Source of the DNA: Prionace glauca
Taxonomy: Eukaryota > Chordata > Chondrichthyes > Carcharhiniformes > Carcharhinidae
Direction of reading: 5' to 3'
Length of the DNA stretch: 64,000 nucleotides
Assembly (NCBI GenBank): GCA_037974335.1
Contig: CM075760.1
Span: forward strand, 18,570,960-18,634,959
Made by a program: the position numbers and the translations under genes. The notes beneath the pieces are model-generated. The model was given only the letters and a program-made list of their open reading frames with translations. It had not been told where the DNA came from and searched no databases. The stretch's first letter is position 1; the number at the start of each line of letters is the position of its first letter. This document shows, in pieces, positions 10,982-22,669 of this stretch.

Positions 10982-11027
10982 CAGATAAGAAAGTCAGCAA
11001 CAAACTGAGAGAAATGGCCGACCTCAT
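10982..11027 (-). CDS. VH leader exon (signal peptide)
   Basis: ATG at 11027 opens MRSAISLSLLLTFLSG, a short basic start plus a leucine-rich core typical of a signal peptide. The 46-nt exon ends TCTG|GTGTGT. Joining to the V exon gives [10 protein letters not shown] in frame, with cleavage expected after VQS. The intron is 132 bp, the usual short leader intron of VH genes. Confidence 0.92.
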
Positions 11028-11116
11028 CTTTCTGGTGATTTGGGGGAAATGGTTGTGTCAGGAACTCAGTGAACAAACCAGCTCCCGGACTGTTGGATTC
11101 CGGTCCCAGTGAGCGG

Positions 11117-11126
11117 TATTTAAATA
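11117..11126 (-). promoter_or_regulatory. VH TATA box
   Basis: TATTTAAATA lies 90 bp upstream of the leader ATG, in a short GC-rich setting. No exact ATGCAAAT octamer was found in the 250 bp upstream of the ATG, unlike mammalian VH promoters. Confidence 0.6.
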
Positions 11127-11639
11127 CCCGGCAGAAGGGGGCGGCTTTCCAGGCGCCGCCTGTTGATTCCCTGCTGGAGGCGGCGCCTGGATCCACGTCC
11201 CACCTTCCACACCCCCAACAGAATGGACTCGGAGATTTACAATAGATTAATATTAAAATGGACATTTTATCTGTATCGGGATATTTGTTTGGCTGAAATG
11301 TTCATTGTATTGTCCCCATTATTATGTCCCCATTATGGTGATGTTACAGTTCATCATTTATTTATTTAAATAAGTAATTCCATTGTAAAAATGGTGATTT
11401 TATTACCACACCCCCAAGAAGAAAATAAATCTGAAAATGATGAAATAACATTTTGGAACATTAGAGAATTTTGCAACAACTCCGTGTCTCTGCCACATTA
11501 TAATGATAAAGCACAATTTATCAGAAAAAATACCATCGATTTCTGTAACTCAGTGTGTAGAATATACAAAGTGATTCTATTTACAGTTTGGTGGCTTTCG
11601 CTGTACAAATTGGGTTTGGAGATGAGAAGAAACTCTCAC

Positions 11640-13240
11640 ACAATACAATATTTCTCCTTATATTTGTCAAACTGCCCCAATCTCGAAGACAGGCCTTTGA
11701 AAATAATGAGAATCCCAACCTCCTGATAATTAAATAGTGAGTTGACAGAGAAACATAAAATTAAATTGATTTTTGACGGAGAAGTTAATGAATCGGAACG
11801 GACACTGAGATCATTAAAGTTCTCCTTCAGCATCCAGGTCATTGCAACTCACTGTATTGGTCACCGGCTGTCTAACATACACTGGTATTGGGAACACAGG
11901 ATATCAGGACTTTGCGGCACATTGCACAATATCACAAGAATAAATGTTTTATCTTCCATTGAATCAGGTTATGAACTGATCATTTCTCCACTCATTGGCA
12001 GCTATGAGAGGAACTCTTCAATAACAGAAATCAGATTATACTGTGCAATAGAACACGGTGCTAATCAAGTAAAAGACACGCTGCTGTTTCAATAGGATGC
12101 AGAACTTTCAGAATATTCCAGGAATCCCCGGTGTTCATGTCAGTTTTATGATGTTGTTTTAATATTATTTCATGTCATTGCACCGATTTTACTTCACTGG
12201 GGAACTGGGCCCATCAACATCTCTCTCTCTCTCTCATTTCATGAAGTGATTAATAAACAGACTTTAATTATTGGAATTAAATTTACTCGGAAACTATACA
12301 AATGAAAAAAAATCATCCGGTCACTTTATTGTTTGACATAGTATTTACTCAGGTAATGAACAGGACACTGAATGAAAATATTTGATTAGAATGATTGCGA
12401 TTTAAATTGTGGGAATTAAACATTTACTGTTTAAATGTCTGAATCCCATGTTGTCCATTGAGCTTCACGCTAATCTGTCCCACACAGTGTTTGGCAGCCA
12501 TCCAGGCTGCTGTCAAATGCTCAAAGTTATTGACAGGAAACATCTGGGTGTGTTTGTGCAGTAGATCAAATATCAGTTTCATCAGCACTGACCGCTTAGC
12601 TCCAAGCGAACTTAAAACCCTGCATGTTGTCAGTAAGGTCTATTTATAAACAAATCTACCCAGCAACAGTACTGGAGGCACTTGAATTTTTGGAAGTTAT
12701 AAATCTAGATGATGTTTTCCCATCTCTAAATAAAGGATTATTTTCCACCTTCTCTGGCACCCAATTAACAACAATGATGATTTTTCCAACACATCAGGAT
12801 ATTGTGATGGACGGACAGAAATAATCACAGGTAGACTGAAAAATGGCTCAGAGAAATGATACATGCTGTTATATTTGATTATGCACATTTATATTTTATC
12901 TCCTTTTATCTTTCCATGGGATGTTTGTTTGGAAAGACCAACACTCTTTGCCTGTCCCAAATTCCCTTAAATTGACTGGTTTTCTTGGACACTTCTGTAG
13001 ATATTAAAGAGTCAGCTATTTTGCTTTCAGTCTGCAGTTATATCCTTGTGAGACCATGTAGCGATGGTAGATTTCCTCCACGGGGAATCAGAGCGGTTCC
13101 AATGATCGCAATTAGTATCCATTCCAGATTTATCAATAGAATTCAAAATCTACCTGCGGGAAGGGTCCGACTTAAATCCCTGTCCTCACATCATTGCCCT
13201 GGGCCTCTGGATCACTGGATCAATTAAAATAATTGATGTC
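11640..13240. repeat. VH 5' flank, copy 1 of an ancient segmental duplication
   Basis: This stretch matches 24080-25530 in the same orientation and order. Shared blocks include GAACGGACAC, TTGCACAATATCACAA, AATCTGTCCCACACAGT and TTTGGCAGC. Together with the V pseudogene at 22.5 kb it shows that V plus at least 2.2 kb of upstream DNA was duplicated. No gene was found inside. A dispersed repeat starts near 12910. Confidence 0.75.
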
Positions 13241-13280
13241 ACCATCTACACAAACAATAAATGTATGACTGTGTTGACAC

Positions 13281-13661
13281 AGGAATCTGGAGTGGGAGGG
13301 TGAGAACCCAGTCGTTGTAGTACATGTGGGTGCCGGCGACGTAGGCAAAATGCGGACTGAGGATCTGGGAAGGGAGTATGAGAAGCTGGGAATGGAATTA
13401 AAAAGTAGAACCGACAAGGTGGTTATCTCTGGGCTACTGCCTGAACCGAGGGCAGACGGGCGTAGGGTTGATAGGATAAAGGAAGTAAATGGGTGGCTCA
13501 GGGATTGGTGTGGGAGGAATGGGTTCGAATTTATGGGGCATTGGCACCAGTATTGGGGTAGGTGGGACCTGTTCGGGCAGGATGGGGTTGGTCTGAATCA
13601 TGCTGGGACCAGAGTGCTGGCGAATCGAGTAAAGAGGACTGTAGACAAGGCTTTAAACTAA
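13281..13661 (+). pseudogene. CR1 ORF1 C-terminal part, esterase-like domain
   Basis: The frame reads NPVVVVHVGAGDVG ... KVVISGLLPEPR ... WLRDWCGRNGFEFMGHW ... GQDGVGLNHAGTRVL and ends at a TAA (13659-13661). This is the SGNH-hydrolase-like domain known in CR1 ORF1. Family consensus has GTND and DGxHLN; here they are GAGD and DGVGLN, so two residues usually tied to catalysis are changed. The N-terminal half is missing through 5' truncation. ORF2 begins 36 bp later in the same frame. Confidence 0.75.
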
Positions 13662-13697
13662 TTAGGGGGGGGGGAGGGTGCGAGGGTAGGTGACGCT

Positions 13698-16610
13698 ATG
13701 AGGTCTAAAGTTAAGGATAGGGTACAGGTAAGGGAAGAGGCCAAGGATGTCCCAATTGGTGGCGTTACGGCAAGTAGGGTCCAGGTGAAGGCTGGGATGA
13801 AAGCGCTTTATCTGAATGCACGAAGCATTCGGAATAAAGTGGATGAGCTGATGGCGCAGATCGACACAAATGGATACGATCTGGTGGCCATTACAGAGAC
13901 GTGGCTGCAAGGTGACAGGGACTGGGAGATGAATGTACAGGGTTATCAAGTGTTTAGGAAGGATAGGCAGGAGGAAAGAGGGGGTGGAGTAGCTCTGCTG
14001 ATTAAGGATAGTATCAAGGTGGTAGCAAGGGATGATATCGGAGCCAAGGAGCAGAAAGTGGAATCGTTGTGGGTGGAGATTCGGAACAGAAAAGGGAGGA
14101 AGACGCTAGTGGGTGTCGTCTATAGGCCCCCGAATAATGATCTGGAGGTGGGGCGGGCTGTTAACGCGCAAATAAGTGCAGCGTGCAGGAATGGGACGGC
14201 AGTAGTTATGGGAGATTTCAATCTGCATATTGATTGGTCGACCCATGTTGGACGAGGTGGGCTCGAGGAGGAGTTTTTGGAATGCTGCCGGGATAATTTC
14301 CTTGAACAGTGTGTGTTGGAGCCGACGAGGGAGCGAGCTATCTTGGATCTGGTGCTATGTAATGAGGTGGGTAGAATTAGGGACCTTGCGGTGAAGGATC
14401 CTCTTGGAGAGAGTGATCATTGTATGGTGGAGTTTCTGGTGCAGATGGAGGAGGAGAAAGTGGGTTCCCAGACACGCGTCCTTTGTTTGAATAGAGGGGA
14501 GTATGGTAGGATGAGAGAAGAATTGGCGAATGTGGACTGGGGGAACGCGTTGGAAGGTAGGTCTGCTGAGGAGCAGTGGAGGATCTTTAAGGAGATCTTT
14601 CTTGGTGCTCAGCAGAAATTTATTCCGATGGTTAAAAAGGACAGTAGGAGGAGAGGTAATAAGCCGTGGATAACGAAGGAGGTGAAGGAAAGTGTTAAAT
14701 TAAAAGCGGAGGAGTTTAGAGTAGCTAAGAGCAGTGGGCGAGAAGAGGATTGGGAAAGGTTTAAATGTCAACAAAGATTGACAAAGAAATTGATAAAGGA
14801 GGGTAGGAGAAGCTATGAGGCTGGGCTAGCACTTAATATAAAAAAGGATAGCAAGAGTTTTTATAAATATATAAAAAGGAAGAGGCTGGCTAGGGTAAAC
14901 GTTGGTCCTTTAGAGGATGAGAAAGGGGAGCTAGTGGTAGGGGATAGGGATATGGCTAAGGTCTTGAATAACTTCTTTGTTTCTGTCTTCACGGAGGAGG
15001 ACGTGAATAATTTGCCGGGTGTTAGCGATGGAAAGGTGGTAGGAATGGAGGGTCTTAATGACATTACTGTTACTAGAGAGGTGGTGCTCGACAGACTGGA
15101 GGGGCTGATTGTGGACAAGTCCCCAGGACCGGATGGAATGCATCCGAGGGTTCTGAAAGAAATGGCGGAGGTGATAGTGGATGCCTTGGTGGTTATTTTC
15201 CAGACGTCGCTGGATTCCGGGGAAGTGCCAGAAGATTGGAAAACGGCTAATGTTACGCCGTTGTTTAAGAAGGGTGCCAGGCAAAAGGCGGGGAATTATA
15301 GGCCGGTTAGTTTAACGTCTGTGGTAGGTAAAATGTTAGAAACCGTCATTAAGGAGGAAATAGCGAGGCATCTTGAGGGGAATTGCTTGATAGGGCGGAC
15401 GCAACACAGTTTCATTAAAGGGAAGTCGTGTCTGACAAATTTACTGGAGTTCTATGAGGATGTGTCTAGGGCAGTGGATAGAGGAGAGCCGGTGGATGTG
15501 GTCTTTCTGGATTTTCAGAAGGCGTTTGACAAGGTACCTCACAAGAGGTTATTGCAGAAGGTCAGGGGACATGGAGTTGGGGGTAGGGTGTTAGCGTGGA
15601 TAGAGGATTGGTTGTCAAATAGGAGGCAGAGAGTGGGGGTCAATGGATGCTATTCGGATTGGCGGTTGGTGACTAGTGGGGTGCCCCAGGGGTCGGTGCT
15701 GGGGCCTCAGCTATTTACCGTTTATATAGATGATCTGGAGGAGGGAACCGAGTGCAGGGTGTCGAAATTTGCTGATGACACCAAGATTGGGGGAAAGGCA
15801 AATTGTGCGGAGGGTGTGGAGAGTCTGCAGAAGGATCTAGATAGGCTGGGCGAATGGGCCAGGAAATGGCAAATGGAATTTAATGTTGGCAAGTGTGAGG
15901 TGGTCCACTTTGGTAGGAGGAATGGTAGGAAGGACTATTACTTACGGGGCGAAAAACTGCAGCAGGCGACAGTGCAGAGGGACCTCGGGGTCCTTGTGCA
16001 TGAGTCGCAAAAACCCAGCTTGCAGGTGCAGCAGGTGGTCAGGAAGGCGAATGGGATGCTGGCCTTCATAGCGAAGGGGATTGAATATAAAAGTAGGGAG
16101 GTCTTGCTGCAGCTGTATAGGGCATTGGTGAGGCCGCAGCTGGAGTACTGTGTGCAGTTTTGGGCGCCGCACCTGCGCAAGGATGTTTTGGCCCTGGAGG
16201 GAGTGCAGAGGAGGTTTACTCGGCTGATACCGGAGTTGAGGGGATTGAGCTATGAGGAGAGGCTGAATAAACTAGGCTTGTACTCGTTAGAGTTTAGAAG
16301 AATGAGGGGAGATCTCATTGAGACGTATAAGATGATGAATGGGATGGATAGGATAGAGGTGGAGAGACTGTTCCCGCTCAAAAAAGACAGTAGGACTAGG
16401 GGGCACAGCCTCAAGATAAAGGGGGGGGGGCGGTTTAGAACAGAGTTGAGGAGGAACTTCTTCACTCAAAGGGTGGTGAATCTCTGGAATTCTCTGCCCG
16501 TTGAAGTGGTGGAGGCTGCCTCGCTAAATATTTTTAAGAAACGGGTTGATGGGTTTTTGATAAGAGAGGGGATTAAGGGTTATGGGGAGAGGGCGGGAAG
16601 GTGGAGCTGA
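13698..16610 (+). CDS. CR1 ORF2 polyprotein: AP endonuclease and reverse transcriptase
   Basis: A 970-codon open frame without breaks. The endonuclease region has LNARS (39-43), TETWL (66-70), VYRPP (141-145), MGDFN (171-175), LDLVL (216-220) and SDH (239-241). The reverse transcriptase has DFQKAFDKVPH (605-615), GVPQGSVLGP (661-670) and the catalytic FADD (691-694). The C-terminal part contains VRPQLEYCVQFW and RRFTRLIPELR. The protein nicks genomic DNA and copies its own RNA at the nick. Length and motifs match complete CR1 ORF2. The true start is uncertain because the first 30 residues lie before the conserved domain. Confidence 0.93.
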   Translation: MRSKVKDRVQVREEAKDVPIGGVTASRVQVKAGMKALYLNARSIRNKVDELMAQIDTNGYDLVAITETWLQGDRDWEMNVQGYQVFRKDRQEERGGGVALLIKDSIKVVARDDIGAKEQKVESLWVEIRNRKGRKTLVGVVYRPPNNDLEVGRAVNAQISAACRNGTAVVMGDFNLHIDWSTHVGRGGLEEEFLECCRDNFLEQCVLEPTRERAILDLVLCNEVGRIRDLAVKDPLGESDHCMVEFLVQMEEEKVGSQTRVLCLNRGEYGRMREELANVDWGNALEGRSAEEQWRIFKEIFLGAQQKFIPMVKKDSRRRGNKPWITKEVKESVKLKAEEFRVAKSSGREEDWERFKCQQRLTKKLIKEGRRSYEAGLALNIKKDSKSFYKYIKRKRLARVNVGPLEDEKGELVVGDRDMAKVLNNFFVSVFTEEDVNNLPGVSDGKVVGMEGLNDITVTREVVLDRLEGLIVDKSPGPDGMHPRVLKEMAEVIVDALVVIFQTSLDSGEVPEDWKTANVTPLFKKGARQKAGNYRPVSLTSVVGKMLETVIKEEIARHLEGNCLIGRTQHSFIKGKSCLTNLLEFYEDVSRAVDRGEPVDVVFLDFQKAFDKVPHKRLLQKVRGHGVGGRVLAWIEDWLSNRRQRVGVNGCYSDWRLVTSGVPQGSVLGPQLFTVYIDDLEEGTECRVSKFADDTKIGGKANCAEGVESLQKDLDRLGEWARKWQMEFNVGKCEVVHFGRRNGRKDYYLRGEKLQQATVQRDLGVLVHESQKPSLQVQQVVRKANGMLAFIAKGIEYKSREVLLQLYRALVRPQLEYCVQFWAPHLRKDVLALEGVQRRFTRLIPELRGLSYEERLNKLGLYSLEFRRMRGDLIETYKMMNGMDRIEVERLFPLKKDSRTRGHSLKIKGGGRFRTELRRNFFTQRVVNLWNSLPVEVVEAASLNIFKKRVDGFLIREGIKGYGERAGRWS

Positions 16611-17944
16611 GTCACGACAGATCAGCCATGATCTTATTGAATGGCGGGGCAGGCTCGAGGGGCCGGATGGCCTCCTCCTGCTCCTATTTCTTATGTTCTT
16701 ATGTTCTTATGTTCTTATGAATGACATTTGAATGACTGATGGATGAATGACTGTTGGTCGTCTGAATATTTTGATTGAGGAATTAGTGAATGGATTGGTG
16801 GATTCATTGATAAATGGGACTGAATGATGCTGTTCTACATTTTCATATTTGTGTTTGACTACTTCATAAATTGAAACAACTCCTTTATTCAATGTGTGCC
16901 CATCAATCCTTCCAGAGTGTCTGGGTGAAATACATTCCGAGTTTCTCGGGAGTTAGCAAGCTGATCCTCTTGAAGAGTAGGGGGAGATTTTCCTGCAGTT
17001 CGGATGGTTCATTTCTCTGCTGATGCTGAATTTTCATATCCAGGACAGAAAGAGAGAGCATGATTTGGTTGAGGAGGAATGATTGTACTATATAAAATAC
17101 TGGTTCTTTCATATACAGCAAATCAATCAACAAACCCTCACCCAAATTAGTGAAGGTAACTGGGTGAAAAGTAAATAAGGTAGCAACAGATATATTTGTG
17201 AAACTCACTGGAAAACTACAAATGTAATATTATTTCCCAAAACAGTGTAATAATGAATCGGAATTTAAAGATTCAGTAACTTCACATGAAGTGCCGGTTG
17301 TTCCATTTATATCATCACTTTGAAAACCATCACACACTCTAGCTATGTACCAGGACTTTCTGTGTGATGATGAGGTGGTGACTTGTCAATGAAGCGCAGA
17401 GGCTGCTGGGTAGCTGTTCATATCCTCGGACGGAATTAATTCCATTCCCCATTGAATTCCGGGACAGATTTTATTCCTTGGTGTCAAAAAGCCAATGTGT
17501 TGTCAATAAAGTTTAATATCAATAAATTATACGAAGCAAAGTACAGTTATATATTAAATAGAATGAAATGCCGAAAATAAACAGAAAATACAGGAGGATC
17601 TCAGTAACATCTATGAAGACAGAATAGAGCCTTTGTTTCACATCTGGATGACCCTTCGGCAGAGTATTCCTGCTGCTTTGGAGAGATCATCATTGCTTCC
17701 TACAACGTGTCAGAAAAGCTGCATAAATTTCCTGTGAGATGGGAATAACAGAAATAATAGATACTATTTCGAGACACTCACAAGCTGCATCAATTCACAG
17801 AGTGATCCCAAATATCAGAACAACCTTCTTCATCCTAAACTAATCAACATCACAATCACAAACTATATTCTCAAAAAAATCCTAATCCCTGTCCACCCAC
17901 ATCATTTCCCAATGTCATCATCCTCTTCAATTTCTTCCAAAAAA

Positions 17945-18065
17945 AACCACACTGACTCGAAACGTTGGCTCTATTCTCTCTCCACAAATGCTCTCAGACC
18001 CGTTGAGATTTTGCAGCATTCATTATTTTTGTTTCAGTTTCCAGAATCTGCAGTATTTTGCTTTT
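17945..18065 (+). repeat. dispersed repeat GACTCGAAACGTTGGCTC family
   Basis: It contains GACTCGAAACGTTGGCTCTA and ends AGAATCTGCAGTATTTTGCT. Reverse-oriented relatives are at 17560-17665, 22255-22420, 50340-50445 and 51765-51880, and a plus-strand piece lies near 21920-22010. It is a common non-coding repeat of unnamed class. Confidence 0.6.
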
Positions 18066-21000
18066 ATCAAACTGATGAACATAATTGGTGAATTAATTGT
18101 TTATCTGTATGAGTTGATGATAACTGGGAAATTGGAACAACCCCGGCTGTAAGCTCCTCTCCAAGACACTCACAAACCTCACTTGGACCACTCCTTTTCT
18201 TATGCTGCATCGGAGTCCAGGAACACCCTCCCTAAGAGCACTGTCGGTGTACCTACACTGCAGGTTCTGCAGCAATTGAATAAGGCGGCTCACCACCAGC
18301 TCACCGAATGCAATTAGCAATGGGGAATAAATGGGGGCCTCGACAACGTCGCTTTCCTATCATAGAGTAATTTTAAATATACTCCTCATTATATATGAAT
18401 GAGATCTGGTGAATGAAATTATTAAATTGCAAATGGATGGTAATTGGTGAAAATAATTACTATCTTTCTGAACTTTTTGAAATATTCTCCTTATTCGGTC
18501 CAGTGTCATTAATTACTCAGCACTGTCTCAGTTCATGTCTAAGAAGTTCCGATATCAGTAAAACTGTGCGAGACACTGCCTCAGTTTTATTCTCCTTGAC
18601 AATGTTATTTTTAAAACTGTTTCTTTCACGGGATATGGGTCTCATTGGAATTTGGCATTTGACCATCCCCACATGGCACTCGGCACTAACTCATTACTAT
18701 TTTCTTGAACCAGGCCCCTGTTGATATTAAAATACAGCCTTGCTCTGTTAATAATCTGCTAGACCAGAGCTCAGTTTACATTGCACATGGCATTCTCTCT
18801 GGTTATGTAATATTTGATACTCACCCTGTGTATATATTTCACTGTGCTAATTTTGTTCCTGCGCTTAACTATGCCTCTCTTTGAATTAGGTTTGTTTTAC
18901 TCCACAGTTTTGTGGGATGAAGAGATAATATGTTGGGATAAAAAAATTGCTATCAGGCAAGATCCAGAAACGGGCAATATTGGATCACCAGTATTTTATT
19001 GTGCTGTAATTTTCTGTGTTTTTTGTTCTTCATTGACAGTACATGCTACACAGGACTTGACATCCACTTTCACTGCAGCCAGCAGAAGTAGATTTCAGAT
19101 TTCTTTTCCAGTGTCCAAAACCTCACACGGTTTGCCCTTGCAGAAGGATGCAGAGAATTGTGTTCTCCCAGCCACTTTAATCATTACTGGCATTGACCAG
19201 TGCAGTAAAAACTGAGACCATGTCTAATAAAATATAAACGCGGATATGGACAATTGCAGAAATAAGATTGCATCTACTTTGATACAAACAGAGAGAGATC
19301 TACATTAATATAAACAGAGATAATGTCTAGTTTAATATAAACAGAAACATGGTGACATACAATATAGTAAAAAGTCTGACAACACCAGGTTTTAGTCCAA
19401 CCAATTTATTTGATAATATTCAATAACATACAATATAAGCAGGGACAGCGTCTAATTTAGTACAGACAGATAATATATCCAATTTACTATGTGCAAAGAC
19501 AGACAACATAACATTCTACATGCAAGGTAGAAAGAGTTAGGATCCAGTGGAAAATAAACGAAGGCATGGCTCATAATACGAGCTGACACAGGGTAAATTT
19601 ACTGTAATATAAAGATACTGGTTCAATCCCCATGAAATTTGTAAAGACGGCCAACTCTCCCATCAAAATCTTACAGGACAGGAGTAACATGGGGTTCGCT
19701 GCAGAATGCAAAGTCCCCTCTGTACTGGCAAATTAATAACTCCCAAAGCAGGAATAGCATGAGTGAAATGCAAAGTGAATCTCCCTCTAAACTGTCCAAT
19801 TCAAACATTCTCACAACAGTAAACTCCATCTACAAATCTTTTCAAACAAAATTAAGGCAGAAAGAGCATGCTTCTATGTAAAAACTCTCCTGCACTCTTC
19901 CTTCAGAGATCCAGGAGGCAGGTTTAAATTAGTGTTAGGTCTCGGGGAAAGAGCCGTCCATACATTTCCACAAAACACACCCAAGGTCATGTACAGCAGA
20001 GATTAAATACGGATTACATCTTCCCTGATAAAGATATATCAACATTCATAAATCAGAAATGATGAGTTTGGACGCAGCGTAAATGTTCCTCTACACTGTC
20101 CAGTCAAATACTCCAAGGACAGGGACAACACCGGCTAAATATAGGGAAAGATTCCACATTGAATCCTTATCCGAGGTTAGGTGCAGAAGAAAATGTTTCA
20201 AGCATTTCAAGATCATTGATTTCTCAAGAGATCTTTTAGACTAAATCTCACTCACAGATTCCAATTTATTGAATTATATTCTTTTAGAAACCTGTACCTG
20301 TGGCTGAGAGAACACATTGGGCAGACATTGACTTTATGCTGTGGAGTGAAGACGATGAACCATCGTGGAGAGACAAGACATAGAACCAGACAGGAGAAAG
20401 ACAGAGAGAGAGATGAAACACAGGGCATTTCCATGAACACATTTGCCATTTTATTTCGGGATCAGAAGGATTATTTCCTAATTCTGAACATAGATATCAT
20501 CATGATATTTTTCCTCACATAACTGATGAAAAAAGAATGGTGAAAAACAACCATTACTGGAATCCGTTGATTGATTTGCATGGTTATCTCTATTTCTGTG
20601 CTGTGTTGGTGGGGAAATATTTGTTGTGTTTTTGTCAGTCAACAATCTCATTTAGAATTACTATTCTTGTATTTATTTACATAAATACTCACTGTTTACA
20701 ATGAAATGTTCATGACAGAAAAACCAGATAAACCGTCACTTACTGATCAGTTTCAACTCAAAATAGCGATTTATTTTAAGAATTTTAACAGTTGGTTCAA
20801 AATGAATAAAAACTTTTTGAACATACATTACACCAGTTGTATTTAATTAAAATAAAATGGTACATTTCATTTCAGAATTAGTTCTGAAAGTTCTGATGTC
20901 ACAATTAATAAAGTATCTGTGAATAGGCTGATATTCCACTGAATGATAATCTGATTGAGGATTTAATCTGTTTAAACTAGACAAATTAAATTAAAAAAAC

Positions 21001-21096
21001 AGATCTGATGTCTGAAATATTCCTTCACAAATAGTGATCACACTCACATGAGGGAAGTGTAAAAATGTGGTTATCACTAAGAGATACGATTATTTT

Positions 21097-21560
21097 TGCT
21101 CCCTCACAGGCGACAGGGAAGCGGGTTCGATTCTAACATTGGGTGACTATGTGTGGTTTTCACATTCTATCCATATCCATGTGAGTTCCCTCCGAGTGCT
21201 CCAGTTTCCTTCCACAGTCCCAGGATATGCAGGTTAGGTGGATTGGCTATGATAAATTGCCCCTTAGCGCCCAATGATGTGCAAATTAGAATCATAGAAT
21301 CCCTACAGTGCAGAAGTAGAACATTTGGTTCATCAAGTCTGCTATCCGGCAGAGCATCCTTCCCAGGCCCAATGTAAATTGTCTATGCTAAATTTCCTGT
21401 TAGTGTCCAATAATGTGTAGGTTCGGGGGATTAGCCTGTGAATATGTGTGGTTGCGGGGATCGGATGAACGCTTGCCTAGGTAGGATGCTCTGCTGGAGA
21501 GCCCGCTGCAGAGTTATTGGACCGAATGACCATGTTGAACTGTAGGGATTCTACGATTTT
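21097..21560 (+). mobile_element. V-SINE, rearranged copy
   Basis: Tail of the tRNA-like head (GGTTCGATTCTAAC), central block CCACAGTCCCAGGATATGCA and GCCCCTTAGCGCCCAATGAT. An inverted piece follows (ATAGAATCCCTACAGTGCAG, 21297-21350), and then a second forward 3' part to 21560. It looks like two SINE copies fused or one inserted in another. Confidence 0.65.
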
Positions 21561-22532
21561 ATGCTACTATGATCAGGCAGAGGAGTGATTATATTCACAT
21601 TAATCTCAGCGATTCCAAAGTATTACAAATTATGGGGAACTTGAATGTATAGAACATTTTACCCGACCTCATATCGTCCCAAAGTTCTTAAAACTCACTG
21701 ATGTACCTTCGCTGAATTTAGTCACTGTTCTCATATTGCAACTAACCAGGTAAGTTGCGTACCAGAAACTCACACACACCCAGAGGTGATAAATGGCCAA
21801 CAAATTTGCGATTTTATTTGATAAATGAGGATTTGGGTAGGATATTGGACAGAACAGACTTGCTGTTCATAAATATATCAAGAGATTTTACATCCTGGCA
21901 TTGATGTTAAATACGAATCTGGTTCTCTCTCTCTGATGATGTCCATTGAGATGCTGAGTAGCACTGTTGCTGTTTTAGTTTTAGATTTCCGGAATCTGCA
22001 GCAATTTGCACTGATTTTATTGAATTTCTGGATGCGAGCGTCACTGACAAAGCTAACATTAATTGGTGATCGTGAACCACCTTGCTGAAACCTGCCCTCC
22101 GGATGGATGACGTTCCACTGCAGGTTTAATACAACTGGGTGGATTTCTCGGATATTTCAGTGGTGGTGAAGGGTTATTTTCATCACATGGAACTGGAGTC
22201 TGTGTAGGACAGACAGGGGAAAGATAGGAATACTCGGTTTATAGTTATTTGCAAAGAGAAGATGTTGTTTGAAGTATAAAAACAATTCTGTAGATTCTGG
22301 AATTCAAACCCAAAGAGAAAATGCTGCAAAATCTCAGCAGGCCTGGCAATATTTGTAAGGAGAGGGAACAGCTGACGTTTCGAGTCCAGATGTCCTGAGA
22401 CTGTCCAGCATTTTCTCTTCACGTAGTTTTAAGTGTCTTTGGGTGGAATAAATTGATTCTGAATCTCTGGGGCGGAGGAATTGTGGGTTGATCCAAGACT
22501 ATCAAACTGAAGGAGAGACTATAAACACTATC

Positions 22533-22668
22533 AGGGACTGGTCGGACCTAGACCATCCAGTTGCTGCCCATATTGAACACTTTGTCTTTACAGCTCAGTC
22601 TCAGGCTGTCTCAGGGATGCCCGGTTTCTGCCTCTGGCTGAGTCAACACAACCTCCGATTCGACACTT
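22533..22668 (-). pseudogene. VH pseudogene, framework 1 to framework 2 fragment
   Basis: The coding strand reads [13 protein letters not shown], then DSLRLSCK and NMGSNWMV. This is clearly the same V family as the functional VH at 10545 ([21 protein letters not shown]). Two in-frame stops are present (after GHP and after NWMV). Homology ends in framework 2, so CDR2, framework 3 and the recombination signal are missing. No leader exon is recognisable. Part of the V intron survives at about 22950-23040 (TGATTGCTGACACTGGAATA), beyond an inserted element. It cannot encode a chain. Confidence 0.85.
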
Positions 22669-22669
22669 T

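Larger units (their letters stand above)
13279..16719 (+). mobile_element. CR1-family LINE, 5'-truncated, ORF2 open
   Basis: A 3.4-kb copy with the end of ORF1 (esterase-like), a complete-looking ORF2 (endonuclease plus reverse transcriptase), a 3' UTR with GATCAGCCATGATCTTATTG, and a tail of repeated ATGTTCTT octamers at 16688-16719. A short octamer tail and frequent 5' truncation are hallmarks of CR1. It inserted in the VH 5' flank in the opposite orientation to the Ig genes. The 5' boundary is approximate, and no clear target duplication was seen. Confidence 0.92.
16720..22180. other. intergenic, no gene; scattered repeat debris
   Basis: I found no coding region with supporting features. 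Recognisable pieces are short dispersed repeats (17560-17665, 17945-18065 with GACTCGAAACGTTGGCTCTA, 18120-18330, 18620-18740), a degenerate ATATAAACAGAGA-type repeat (19220-19520) and a V-SINE (21097-21560). An exact ATTTGCAT octamer at 20574-20581 has no gene near it. Confidence 0.6.

Noticed and set aside
10683-10988. 101-codon plus-strand frame over VH
   Set aside because: Antisense shadow of the V exon.
10927-11265. 112-codon minus-strand frame over the VH leader
   Set aside because: It is out of frame with the leader ATG at 11027, which has a proper signal peptide and splice donor.
20574-20581. ATTTGCAT octamer as an Ig promoter element
   Set aside because: No leader, V or TATA within several hundred bases; one chance match is expected in a window this size.
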